A program made the position numbers and the translations under genes. The notes under the pieces are model-generated. The model worked only from the letters and a program-made list of their open reading frames with translations. It did no database searches and had not been told where the DNA came from. A DNA stretch of 10,334 nucleotides, from assembly GCA_035513175.1 (NCBI GenBank), contig DATKCN010000132.1:1-10334 (forward strand), written 5' to 3'. This document shows positions 1-6,436 of the stretch, piece after piece; within the stretch, counting starts at the first letter, position 1, and the number at the start of each line of letters is the position of its first letter. The stretch comes from DATKCN01 sp035513175 (GTDB taxonomy: Bacteria; Chloroflexota; Chloroflexia; Thermomicrobiales; CFX8).

Positions 1-1003
1 CCGCCGGAGCGCGCATCGCTGGGTCGCCGAGCGGCAGGCCAAGCACAGCCCGCATGTGGTTCGCGAACTGCGACGTGACGCACGCCTCAATTGAGTAGTG
101 GCCGGAATTGTGGGGGCGTGGCGCCAATTCGTTCACGAGAACTGAACCGTCGGCCAGCTGAAACATTTCAACGCCAAACGTTCCAACGCCTCCCACCGCG
201 CGCACCGCCATTACTGCCATCTCAGACGTCCGCGCCGCGACCTCGCCGAGAATCGGAGCGGGCGCCAGCACGACCCGACAGATGTGCCTTTCAGGGTCCT
301 GCTGCGTCTCGACGACCGGATAATTCACTTCTTCCCCGTCCTGACCGCGCACGATGATGACCGCCAACTCGCGCTCGAACGTGACGAACGCTTCCGCCAG
401 CAGTCTTCGCGCGGGCCAGCCCAGCGCGGAGCACGCTTTGGCGGCGTCATCCGGCTCCTGAACCAGCGTGTTGCCATAGCCGTCGTAGCCGTCGCGTCGC
501 GTCTTCAGCAGCAACGGCCACCCGGCTTCTCGGCCGAAGGCGACGACGTCGCTCGGCTTCTCGACGGCGCGGAACGGCGCAACCGCGATGGCTGCCGCCG
601 CAAGCGCCTGCTTTTGCAGCAGCTTGTCCTGCACGATCCGCAACGATTCTGGCGACGTCCACACGTCACAGCCAAGTGCGCGCAATCGTTCCAGCACCGA
701 CGCGTCCACGAATTCACTTTCCAGGGTGATCGTCGGCGTCCGCCGCGCTAATGTGACAATCGCCGCCTCGTCGTCCCACCCGAGCGGGAACACGACCTCC
801 CCTGCCGCCACGCGGGACGCTGGCGAGCCCGGCTTCAAGTCCGCCACGACGACATCGATCCCCAACGCGCTGGCCGCCTCGATCGTCATGCGCGCCAGCT
901 GCCCGCCACCGAGAATGCCGAGCGGCGTTCGAAGCGAGGGCTCAGCGATGTGCCCGTCCCCGTCTCGCCACGGCAATTTCGGATCGGCAACATACAGCGT
1001 CAC
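1..1003 (-). CDS. purK: N5-carboxyaminoimidazole ribonucleotide synthase PurK, 3' end cut by the window edge
   Basis: PurK is an ATP-grasp enzyme that carboxylates AIR with ATP and bicarbonate to N5-CAIR in cytoplasmic purine synthesis. The frame is open from a GTG at 1003 to the window edge, giving 334 codons; the family usually has about 360-390, so roughly the last 30-50 residues are missing. Visible landmarks in order: the nucleotide-fold motif GILGGGQLARM (residues 29-39), TLESEFVD, QDKLLQKQAL, the ATP-grasp lysine stretch LLLKTRRDGYDGYGN, FERELAVIIVR, YPVVETQ, and the near-invariant NELAPRPHNSGHYS followed by TSQFANH, which separates PurK from other ATP-grasp enzymes. The GTG start is favoured by AAGGTGG at 1013-1019, about 9 nt upstream. 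It leaves an N-terminal extension of about 20 residues before the GGGQL motif, so a later start is possible. purE is not in the window and may lie beyond the left edge. Confidence 0.95.
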   Translation of the reverse strand, partial: MTLYVADPKLPWRDGDGHIAEPSLRTPLGILGGGQLARMTIEAASALGIDVVVADLKPGSPASRVAAGEVVFPLGWDDEAAIVTLARRTPTITLESEFVDASVLERLRALGCDVWTSPESLRIVQDKLLQKQALAAAAIAVAPFRAVEKPSDVVAFGREAGWPLLLKTRRDGYDGYGNTLVQEPDDAAKACSALGWPARRLLAEAFVTFERELAVIIVRGQDGEEVNYPVVETQQDPERHICRVVLAPAPILGEVAARTSEMAVMAVRAVGGVGTFGVEMFQLADGSVLVNELAPRPHNSGHYSIEACVTSQFANHMRAVLGLPLGDPAMRAPA

Positions 1004-1062
1004 GGTGAGCACCCACCTTCGGATCAGCGACGCGACGCCAGCGAATCGCGACGCACGGTCGT

Positions 1063-1068
1063 ATTCTA
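1063..1068 (-). promoter_or_regulatory. Probable -10 box (TAGAAT) for purK
   Basis: TAGAAT reads on the minus strand about 60 bases upstream of the purK GTG. The same hexamer stands upstream of three other genes in this window. No good -35 is seen at 16-18 bp spacing, so this is a moderate call. Confidence 0.45.
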
Positions 1069-1146
1069 CCGGTGACGGGCTCCGGTCCGTTGATTCGTCA
1101 GCTTAGACAAATTACTCATGAGTGGGTTAGACAGCCAAGACATTAC

Positions 1147-1162
1147 ACCGCCAGTTGGCGGT
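1147..1162. repeat. Inverted repeat ACCGCCA-GT-TGGCGGT
   Basis: Seven bases on each side pair perfectly. As RNA it would form a 6-bp stem with an AGTT loop. No T-run follows on either strand, so it is either a weak or factor-dependent terminator for ccdA or a protein-binding dyad. Confidence 0.4.
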
Positions 1163-1206
1163 CTAGCTCAGATCCGGCCGCCACCCAGCGCGAACGCATC
1201 GCAGCG

Positions 1207-1220
1207 TGCCGTTCACGGCA
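1207..1220 (-). terminator. Weak terminator-like hairpin after ccdA
   Basis: TGCCG/CGGCA flank a four-base loop (TTCA on the plus strand), 19 bases past the ccdA stop. The stem is only 5 bp and has no U-tract, so rho-independent termination is doubtful. Confidence 0.2.
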
Positions 1221-1238
1221 ACGCGCCACCCGTCAACA

Positions 1239-1967
1239 TCACAGAAACGGCGGCTCAATCGGCGGCGCGATCGCGGCCAGCCGCGCGAATGTGTCGGTCA
1301 GCAGCAGCACGCCGATCAGGATCAGGAACGCTCCAGAAACCCTGTTAATGACCCGGTAATGCGTGTTGACGCGCCGCAGAAACGGACCGGCGGACCCGAA
1401 TGCCAGCGCCGTCAGCATGAACGGGATCCCGAGACCGAGCGCGTACGTGAAGAACAGCAGTCCTGCGCGCGCGCCCTGTGTCGCCGCCATGGCGAAGATG
1501 CCCGACAGAATCGTTCCCACGCAGGGGCTCCAGCCGGCCCCGAAGAAGATTCCAAGCAGAAATGATGACACAATCCGGCCGCGCGGCAGCCGGTCCTCCG
1601 CGGACACCTTCGCCTGCCGCATCAGGAACGGAATGCGGATGATGCCGAGCGTGTGGACGCCAAGCACGATGACGGCGATCCCACCGATCCAGCGCACGTA
1701 CTCCAACCCATTCTGCACGCTGCCGATGAACTGTCCCAGCGCGATGCCGGCCACCGTGAACAGCAGCGCGAACCCCAGCACGAACGCTCCGGCATGAGCC
1801 AGCAGATGCCGCCTCGGCGGCGTCGTGGATTCAGACACGACTGAGCCACTCAGAAATCCGAGATAGCCGGGAACTAGCGGAAGCACACACGGGGACAGGA
1901 ACGAGAGCAACCCGCCGACGGCTGCCAGCATGAGCGCCAGCGCCAGCGGAGTCGACTCGACGGTCAC
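1239..1967 (-). CDS. ccdA: CcdA-type cytochrome c biogenesis / thiol-disulfide interchange membrane protein
   Basis: CcdA carries electrons from cytoplasmic thioredoxin across the membrane to thioredoxin-fold proteins on the outer face, for cytochrome c maturation or general disulfide reduction. The 242-residue product is a little longer than minimal CcdA and has about six hydrophobic segments in two halves. Each half carries one proline-flanked cysteine motif: LSPCVLPLVPGY (C27) and GWSPCVGTIL (C149). These are the family's redox pair. The start is GTG at 1967, overlapping the stop of the upstream thioredoxin-fold gene as GTGA, which points to translational coupling. GAGGGG lies upstream inside that gene. 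The neighbour is the natural electron acceptor, here apparently with selenocysteine in its active site, so this CcdA would be reducing a selenenyl-sulfide instead of a disulfide (inference). No disruption is seen. Confidence 0.93.
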   Translation of the reverse strand: MTVESTPLALALMLAAVGGLLSFLSPCVLPLVPGYLGFLSGSVVSESTTPPRRHLLAHAGAFVLGFALLFTVAGIALGQFIGSVQNGLEYVRWIGGIAVIVLGVHTLGIIRIPFLMRQAKVSAEDRLPRGRIVSSFLLGIFFGAGWSPCVGTILSGIFAMAATQGARAGLLFFTYALGLGIPFMLTALAFGSAGPFLRRVNTHYRVINRVSGAFLILIGVLLLTDTFARLAAIAPPIEPPFL

Positions 1968-2521
1968 GACCCGAGCAGCCCCTCGATGCGTTCGCGTGTT
2001 GCGGCGGTCGTGATCAGACCCACTTGCCGGTGAGACAGGGAGCCATCGGGCGCGATCAGCGCGTAGGTCGGCGTCGCTCGTACGTCATACGCGTCCCACG
2101 TCTCGCCGCTGCGATCGTCCGCAACCGGGTAGGTGATGTCCCAGTTTTCAACTGTGTCGGCGACCGGTTTCCCGCTCCCACGGCTGTGGACCGCCAGGAT
2201 CGTCAGCCCCCGCGCCTCGTACTCAGCCGCCCACTCCTTCAAGGTCGGAACCTCCGACCGGCACGTGCCTCAGGTGTCGGAAAAGAACACGATCAGCACC
2301 GTTTTGCCGCGTAAGCCCGCCAGTGTCAGAGCCTCCGTGTTGTGCCATCCCTCGATCGCGATGAGTTCCGGAGCCGGCTGCGCCGCGGCTGGTTGCGCGG
2401 CTCCCGCCGTCGCGTCGATAGAAGATCCCGCCGGTTCGTTCTCGCTGGCGTCCCCGCACGCGGAGAGAACAACGGCCAAGGCGCAGATGATCGGGACTGA
2501 CAGGGCCGAAGTACCGCGCAT
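1964..2521 (-). CDS. Candidate selenoprotein: ResA/TlpA-like thioredoxin-fold lipoprotein with UxxC active site (in-frame TGA read as selenocysteine)
   Basis: Read through one TGA, the frame encodes 185 residues. A lipoprotein signal (hydrophobic residues 8-21, lipobox LSAC, Cys22) is followed by an Ala/Pro-rich linker and a thioredoxin fold starting near residue 51. Strand VLIVFFSDT leads to codon 84 (TGA at 2270-2272), then G-T-C87 and RSEVPTLKEW, the usual CxxC helix of ResA/TlpA. The cis-proline segment ATPTYALI follows. The frame is clean on both sides and ends in the GTGA overlap with ccdA. TGA stands exactly at the catalytic, N-terminal cysteine, and a SECIS-like hairpin follows at once, so I infer a U84-x-x-C87 redox centre that ccdA would reduce. 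ATG at 2521 has GGAGGG 9 nt upstream. The alternative is a nonsense mutation or a read error at a Cys codon. Without selenocysteine insertion, the product would be an 83-residue stub. Confidence 0.8.
2243..2259 (-). promoter_or_regulatory. Candidate bacterial SECIS element
   Basis: On the minus strand GGTCGGA-GGT-TCCGACC forms a perfect 7-bp stem with a GGT loop; opening the A-U closing pair gives the loop AGGUU. The loop begins 17 nt (16 nt if opened) after the TGA. Bacterial SECIS models, as I recall them, require a stem-loop within about 16-37 nt of the UGA, a small apical loop and a G in its first two positions; all hold. The E. coli fdhF element, from memory, has AGGUCU in its loop, starting 17 nt after its UGA. 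The bulged U of fdhF is not seen here. Confidence 0.75.
2260..2269. repeat. Perfect palindrome GGCACGTGCC between the TGA and the SECIS stem
   Basis: This 10-bp self-complementary sequence fills exactly the space between the TGA codon and the hairpin. It codes for the G-T-C of the redox motif, so it may be coincidental. Confidence 0.4.
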
Positions 2522-2582
2522 ATCGTCTCACCCTCCGTTTCGCGGGTGGCTCCGCGACGCGCATCGCTAATGGCTACATGCC

Positions 2583-2588
2583 ATTCTA
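2583..2588 (-). promoter_or_regulatory. Probable -10 box (TAGAAT) for the selenoprotein-ccdA operon
   Basis: TAGAAT on the minus strand lies 61 bases upstream of the ATG at 2521. It sits back to back with the acs promoter about 46 bp away. No clear -35 hexamer is visible. Confidence 0.45.
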
Positions 2589-2630
2589 CGCCGCGTGGTT
2601 ACCCCGTTCGGCAGGGACGCGAAGATTCGG

Positions 2631-2639
2631 TGCTAGAAT
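2631..2639 (+). promoter_or_regulatory. Probable extended -10 promoter (TGC-TAGAAT) for acs
   Basis: TGCTAGAAT carries the TGn extension that can replace a -35 box. It lies about 65 bases upstream of the chosen acs ATG, which implies a leader of about 60 nt. Confidence 0.5.
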
Positions 2640-2704
2640 CGACGGACATCGACAGAGCGCATACGCTCGGCAGGCCAGAACCATTCCGGATGCGAGGGGG
2701 GCGG

Positions 2705-4648
2705 ATGACAGCGACGAAGGCGCCGCAGCTTGACTGGGAAACGACGAGCCGGGTCCTGTCGGAGGAGCGGCTTTTCGAGCCGAGTGACGAAGTCGTCGAA
2801 AACGCGAACGTAACCGCCTATATGCGCAGCAAGGGCTTCTCAACCTACGATGAGCTGCACGCCTGGTCGGTCGAGCACGTCGAGGAGTTCTGGTCGGACA
2901 TGGCCGGCGAGTTGCACTGGTTCAAGCCCTGGGACAAGGTGCTCGACTGGCAGGCGCCGTACGCGCAATGGTTCACCGGCGCCGAGACCAACATCGTCTA
3001 CAACGCGCTCGACCGGCACATGACCACGCCCATCCGCAATAAGGTCGCCTTCTACTGGGAGGGCGAAGACGGCGCGACCCGCACCATCTCCTACAGCGAT
3101 CTCTATTACGAGGTGACGCGCTTCGCAAACGCGCTGCAGAATCTTGGCCTCAAGCAGGGCGACCGCGTCGTCATCTACATGCCACGCATCCCGGAGCAGA
3201 TCGTCGCCATGATGGCCGCCGCCCGCATCGGCGTCGTCCACTCCGTCGTCTACTCCGGCTTCTCTGCCCAGGCCCTCCGCGACCGCATCCAGGACGCCGA
3301 AGCCAAAGCTGTCATCACCGCCGACGGCTACTACTATCGCGGTAAGATCGTCAGTCTGAAGGACATCGTCGACGACGCCGTGAGGCAATGCGCATCGATC
3401 CAGAAGGTCATCACCGTTCAGCGCACAAGTAATCAGATCACGTGGCATCGCGGCCGCGACGTCTGGTACCACGATCTGCTTGAGCTCGCCTCGCCCTACG
3501 GCGAAGCAGTCAGTCTGGACTCTGAGGCCACCTTGTACATGCTCTATACGTCCGGCACAACCGGCAAGCCGAAGGGCATCGTTCACGTCCACGGCGGCTA
3601 CATGGTCGGCATCTATGCCACCATCAAGTTCGTCTTCGACATGAAGCCCGACGATGTCTTCTGGTGCTCAGCCGATCCCGGCTGGGTCACCGGACACTCG
3701 TATATCGTCTATGGACCCCTGATAGCCGGGGCGACCAGCATTTTCTACGAGGGAGCCGTCGACTATCCCGATCCCGGCCGCATCTGGCGTATGATCGAGC
3801 GCTACGGCGTTACGACCTTCTACACCTCGCCCACCGCCATCCGCTCGCTCATGCGCTTCGGCGAGGGCTGGCCCGGCGCGTCGGACCTGACGACGCTGCG
3901 CCTGCTCGGCACCGTCGGCGAGCCGATAAACCCCGAAGCCTGGATCTGGTACCGCAAGGTGTGCGGCGACCACCAACCAGTCATGGACACATGGTGGCAG
4001 ACCGAGACCGGCATGCACATGATCACCCCGACGCCGATCATGCCGCTCAAGCCCGGCTCGGCTACCAAGGAGTTCCTGGGCATCTCCGCCACCGTCGTAG
4101 ACAAGGCCGGCAACGAGGTCGGCGCCAATCAGGGCGGCTACCTGGTCGTCCGCAAGCCCTGGCCGAGCATGATGCGCACCATCTACAAGGACCCCGAGCG
4201 CTACGAGGCCTACTGGAACACCATCCCCGGCATGTACTTCGCCGGTGACGCGGCGCACCGTGACGCCGACGGCTACTTCTGGATTCAGGGCCGGGTCGAC
4301 GACGTCATCAAGAAGTCCGGCTACCGGCTCGGGTCGAGCGAGATCGAAAGCGCGCTCGTCAGTCACGAGGCCGTCGCCGAGGCAGCTGTGATCGGCAAGC
4401 CCGACGAGGTTAAGGGTGAGGCAATCAAGGCCTTCGTCATCCTCCGGACCGGCTACGAGGCCAATGAGCAGCTCCTGAATGCCTTGCGTTTGCACGTCCG
4501 TGAGAACGTCGGCCCGATTGCCGTTCCCGAAGAAATCGACTTCGTCACGTCGCTGCCGAAGACCCGCTCCGGCAAGATCATGCGCCGCGTCCTCAAGGCC
4601 AAGGAGCTCGGCCAGGAGGTCGGCGACCTCAGCACGTTGGAGGAATAG
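2705..4648 (+). CDS. acs: AMP-forming acetyl-CoA synthetase
   Basis: Acs activates acetate with ATP to acetyl-AMP and then transfers acetyl to CoA in the cytoplasm. The 647-residue length is normal for Acs. Visible in order: the ACAS N-terminal segment around FKPWDKVLDW, the ATP-binding loop YTSGTTGKPKG (281-291), DPGWVTGHSY, the acetate-pocket motif DTWWQTETG, the hinge region GYFWIQGRVDDVIKKSGYR, and TRSGKIMRR with catalytic Lys624, the residue acetylated by Pat-type enzymes in other bacteria. The WWQTETG tryptophan favours acetate over larger acids. The frame stays open upstream to 2546, but ATG 2705 has the purine-rich AGGGGG directly upstream and lies after the extended -10 box, so the longer form is unlikely. 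The gene is divergent from the redox operon and is followed after 144 bases by a nitrilase on the same strand. Confidence 0.96.
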   Translation: MTATKAPQLDWETTSRVLSEERLFEPSDEVVENANVTAYMRSKGFSTYDELHAWSVEHVEEFWSDMAGELHWFKPWDKVLDWQAPYAQWFTGAETNIVYNALDRHMTTPIRNKVAFYWEGEDGATRTISYSDLYYEVTRFANALQNLGLKQGDRVVIYMPRIPEQIVAMMAAARIGVVHSVVYSGFSAQALRDRIQDAEAKAVITADGYYYRGKIVSLKDIVDDAVRQCASIQKVITVQRTSNQITWHRGRDVWYHDLLELASPYGEAVSLDSEATLYMLYTSGTTGKPKGIVHVHGGYMVGIYATIKFVFDMKPDDVFWCSADPGWVTGHSYIVYGPLIAGATSIFYEGAVDYPDPGRIWRMIERYGVTTFYTSPTAIRSLMRFGEGWPGASDLTTLRLLGTVGEPINPEAWIWYRKVCGDHQPVMDTWWQTETGMHMITPTPIMPLKPGSATKEFLGISATVVDKAGNEVGANQGGYLVVRKPWPSMMRTIYKDPERYEAYWNTIPGMYFAGDAAHRDADGYFWIQGRVDDVIKKSGYRLGSSEIESALVSHEAVAEAAVIGKPDEVKGEAIKAFVILRTGYEANEQLLNALRLHVRENVGPIAVPEEIDFVTSLPKTRSGKIMRRVLKAKELGQEVGDLSTLEE

Positions 4649-4677
4649 GTCTGACGACCGCGCAACCAGCGAGCCTG

Positions 4678-4708
4678 CCGGCGCCACTTCGGGCTGGAGT
4701 GGCGCTGG
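4678..4708 (+). terminator. Strong hairpin after acs (possible terminator arm of a switching leader)
   Basis: GCGCCACT (4681-4688) pairs with AGTGGCGC (4698-4705) around a 9-nt loop; outer pairs CCG/TGG extend it to 11 bp with one G-U. No U-run follows, so intrinsic termination is uncertain. Its 3' arm is also used by a competing hairpin. Confidence 0.4.
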
Positions 4709-4721
4709 ACATCTCCACTCC
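4696..4721 (+). promoter_or_regulatory. Alternative hairpin in the nitrilase leader
   Basis: GGAGTGG (4696-4702) pairs perfectly with CCACTCC (4715-4721) over a 12-nt loop. It shares AGTGG with the preceding hairpin, so only one can form at a time. The nitrilase ribosome site lies about 60 nt downstream. Confidence 0.35.
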
Positions 4722-4792
4722 TGGCGCGACGCTGAGTCCAGGTCGCCCTCTGCCGGCAAGCGTTCGCCCTCGCCCGATCGAAAGGAACCGCG

Positions 4793-5818
4793 ATGCTCCC
4801 CAGCTCCGACGCGCCGTTCATCATTGCGTCGGCGCAGGCAGCCTCGGTCTTTCTCGACCGTGACGCGACCGTCGACAAGTCCGTCGCGCTAATCAATGAA
4901 GCGGCTCACGCAGGGGCTGGGCTGCTCGTCTTTCCCGAATCGTTCATCCCAGCGTATCCAGACTGGGCCTGGGCAGTTCCGGCCGGCCAGAGCGACGTCC
5001 TCGGCGACCTCTATGCGACGCTCCTGAGTCAATCGGTAGACATTCCAGGCCCGGCGACCGCCCGTCTGTGCGACGCCGCCCGCGAGGCAGGCATCTACGT
5101 CGTCGCTGGCGTCACCGAGCGCAATACGGAGGCAAGCGGCGGCAGCCTGTACAACACGCTGCTCTATATCGACGACGGCGGCCACATCATGGGCAAGCAT
5201 CGCAAGCTGATCCCGACCGGCGGAGAGCGGCTGGTCTGGGCGCAAGGCGACGGCAGCACTCTTGCAGTCTTCGACACGCCCATGGGCAGGCTTGGCGGAT
5301 TGATCTGTTGGGAAAACTATATGCCTCTGGCGCGCTACACGCTGTACGCCTGGGGCACGCAGCTATACGTCGCGGCCACGTGGGACCGCGGGGAGCCCTG
5401 GCTCTCGACCCTGCGTCATATCGGCAGGGAGGGGCGAGTCTACGTGATTGGCTGCTGCAGCGTGCTGCGGCGCGCCGACCTCCCACGAGACCTGGCGGAT
5501 CGCTTCTACGCCGACGCTGGGGAATGGCTCAATACCGGGGAGAGCGCGATCGTCGACCCATCCGGCGCCGTGATCGCGGGCCCGGCAAGCGCGCGCGAGG
5601 AGATACTGTACGCCGACGTCGACCCGCAGCAGATTCGAGGCCAGCGATGGATGCTCGACGTCGCCGGTCATTATGCTCGGCCGGACGTGTTCGGCCTCAC
5701 CGTCGATACCAGCGAACGACCTATGTCGCGCGCTGGCTCGTCACATAGTGACGGTCCAACCGCTCAGCGCGAGAGCGCCGACTCGCCACCGGCGTCTTTG
5801 AACAGCCCTCGGTCGTAG
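4793..5818 (+). CDS. Nitrilase (carbon-nitrogen hydrolase family, nitrilase/cyanide hydratase branch)
   Basis: Nitrilases hydrolyse R-CN to the carboxylic acid and ammonia through a cysteine thioimidate. The 341-residue product shows the full catalytic set: Glu49 in VFPESFIPAYP, Lys138 in KHRKLIPT, and Cys172 in GLICWENYMPLAR. The 34-residue Lys-Cys spacing matches the Rhodococcus J1 enzyme as I recall it. CWEN-M-PLAR and the late motif HYARPDVFGL are typical of true nitrilases rather than amidases. The last 35 or so residues are Ser/Pro-rich and probably disordered. ATG 4793 has AAAGGA 6 nt upstream. The substrate cannot be read from sequence. acs lies upstream on the same strand, so an acid product could feed into acyl-CoA formation; this is contextual inference only. 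Confidence 0.92.
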   Translation: MLPSSDAPFIIASAQAASVFLDRDATVDKSVALINEAAHAGAGLLVFPESFIPAYPDWAWAVPAGQSDVLGDLYATLLSQSVDIPGPATARLCDAAREAGIYVVAGVTERNTEASGGSLYNTLLYIDDGGHIMGKHRKLIPTGGERLVWAQGDGSTLAVFDTPMGRLGGLICWENYMPLARYTLYAWGTQLYVAATWDRGEPWLSTLRHIGREGRVYVIGCCSVLRRADLPRDLADRFYADAGEWLNTGESAIVDPSGAVIAGPASAREEILYADVDPQQIRGQRWMLDVAGHYARPDVFGLTVDTSERPMSRAGSSHSDGPTAQRESADSPPASLNSPRS

Positions 5819-5827
5819 CGAATGCCT

Positions 5828-5862
5828 CGGCGCCTTCGCGTTTGCTCGCGGCAGCGGCGCCG
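5828..5862 (+). terminator. Possible terminator hairpin after the nitrilase gene
   Basis: CGGCGCC (5828-5834) pairs with GGCGCCG (5856-5862), with a nested CGCG/CGCG stem inside. It begins 10 bases after the stop. No U-tract follows. Confidence 0.35.
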
Positions 5863-5925
5863 TTCGGAACAGTCGCCGTCTCATCGCAGTTACCCGGTCG
5901 CGCAGGGTGTTGATGTCCAGCGGGG

Positions 5926-5931
5926 TACAAT
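5926..5931 (+). promoter_or_regulatory. Probable -10 box (TACAAT) for the DUF59 gene
   Basis: TACAAT lies 49 bases upstream of the ATG, in the only AT-rich part of the gap. TTGATG at 5910-5915 is too close (10 bp) to act as its -35. Confidence 0.4.
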
Positions 5932-5979
5932 CAACGTGGCGCTCACTCGGCATCACGACGCACGGCGTGAGGAGTAACC

Positions 5980-6288
5980 ATGGCGGACCTGACGAAGGAC
6001 GCGGTTCTGGAGTCTCTGAAGGAAGTCTACGACCCCGAGATCGGCATTAACATCGTCGACCTGGGGCTCGTCTACGACGTGGGTTTCCATGAGAACAACG
6101 ATGTCGAGGTAACGATGACTCTAACGTCCATGGGCTGTCCGCTTGGCCCGGTCATCATTTCGGATGTGCAGAAGGCGGTAGGAACGTTGGGTCCGGAAGG
6201 TGATGTGCACGTTCGCATCGTCTGGTCGCCTCCCTGGTCTCCGGCGCTGATGTCTGAAGACGCCAGGGACGAGCTGGGCATCTGGTAG
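5980..6288 (+). CDS. DUF59 / MIP18-family protein, SufT/PaaD-like
   Basis: Members of this small cytoplasmic family help assemble or insert Fe-S clusters (SufT, eukaryotic CIA2) or mature an oxygenase (PaaD). The 102-residue length is the usual single-domain size. The signature VYDPEIGINIVDLGLVY (residues 16-32) is followed by TLTSMGCPLGP, which carries the conserved Cys53, and by VRIVWSPPWSPALMSEDAR near the end; the WSPPWSP-MS-DA segment is typical of stand-alone bacterial versions. ATG 5980 is preceded by GAGGAG about 6 nt upstream. No suf or paa genes are nearby, so which client it serves is unknown. It has its own promoter candidate and is followed by a 148-base gap. Confidence 0.9.
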   Translation: MADLTKDAVLESLKEVYDPEIGINIVDLGLVYDVGFHENNDVEVTMTLTSMGCPLGPVIISDVQKAVGTLGPEGDVHVRIVWSPPWSPALMSEDARDELGIW

Positions 6289-6349
6289 CCATTTCCGACG
6301 ACTCACCCGTTGCGCCACGTCGTCCGCGCAGGGCCCGTCGAAGCGAGGC

Positions 6350-6361
6350 GTCACTCGTGAC
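6350..6361. repeat. Palindrome GTCAC-TC-GTGAC upstream of the SIS gene
   Basis: This perfect 5+5 dyad lies 76 bases before the SIS gene ATG, in a gap with no other clear signal. It could be an operator half-site pair. Confidence 0.25.
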
Positions 6362-6436
6362 CCCGTCCGCGAACCAGACTTCGCTCGTCGATTGAATCGC
6401 TCGTAACGGGCATGGCTCATCTAGGAGAACGCACTC

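Larger units (their letters stand above)
1004..1238. other. Intergenic region between ccdA and purK with dyad and direct repeats
   Basis: This 235-base gap holds no convincing gene. It contains the purK promoter candidate, a direct repeat TTAGACA at 1103-1109 and 1127-1133 (24 bp apart), the 10-bp palindrome ACTCATGAGT at 1114-1123 between them, and an inverted repeat ACCGCCA/TGGCGGT at 1147-1162. Both genes run on the minus strand, so the region is the tail of the ccdA transcript and the control region of purK. Confidence 0.5.

Noticed and set aside
1156..1172. tRNA-like TAGCTCAG (D-arm look)
   Set aside because: No matching acceptor stem, anticodon arm or T-arm GTTCGA follows within tRNA distance.
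1964..2242. Separate 92-codon gene starting at TTG 2242
   Set aside because: It begins inside the helix that follows a CxxC motif and has no strand before it; it is the C-terminal part of the thioredoxin-fold protein continued through the TGA.
2270..2272. TGA as an ordinary nonsense mutation making a pseudogene
   Set aside because: Not excluded, but less likely: it hits precisely the catalytic Cys codon, no other damage is present, ccdA is coupled downstream, and a SECIS-like hairpin sits at the right distance.
2270..2272. TGA read as tryptophan (alternative code)
   Set aside because: TGG is used for Trp throughout, TGA ends other genes here, and this site is Cys, not Trp, in the family.
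2546..2704. 53-residue N-terminal extension of Acs
   Set aside because: It lies across the predicted promoter, does not resemble the Acs N-terminus, and ATG 2705 has a good ribosome site and gives the normal length.
2840..4759. Long minus-strand frames opposite acs
   Set aside because: They are antisense shadows of GC-rich coding sequence, with compositions biased to D/V/G/R and no recognisable domains.
4649..4792. T-box leader (GGAACCGCG just before the nitrilase start)
   Set aside because: The gap is too short, the full conserved T-box sequence is missing, and a nitrilase is not a typical T-box target.
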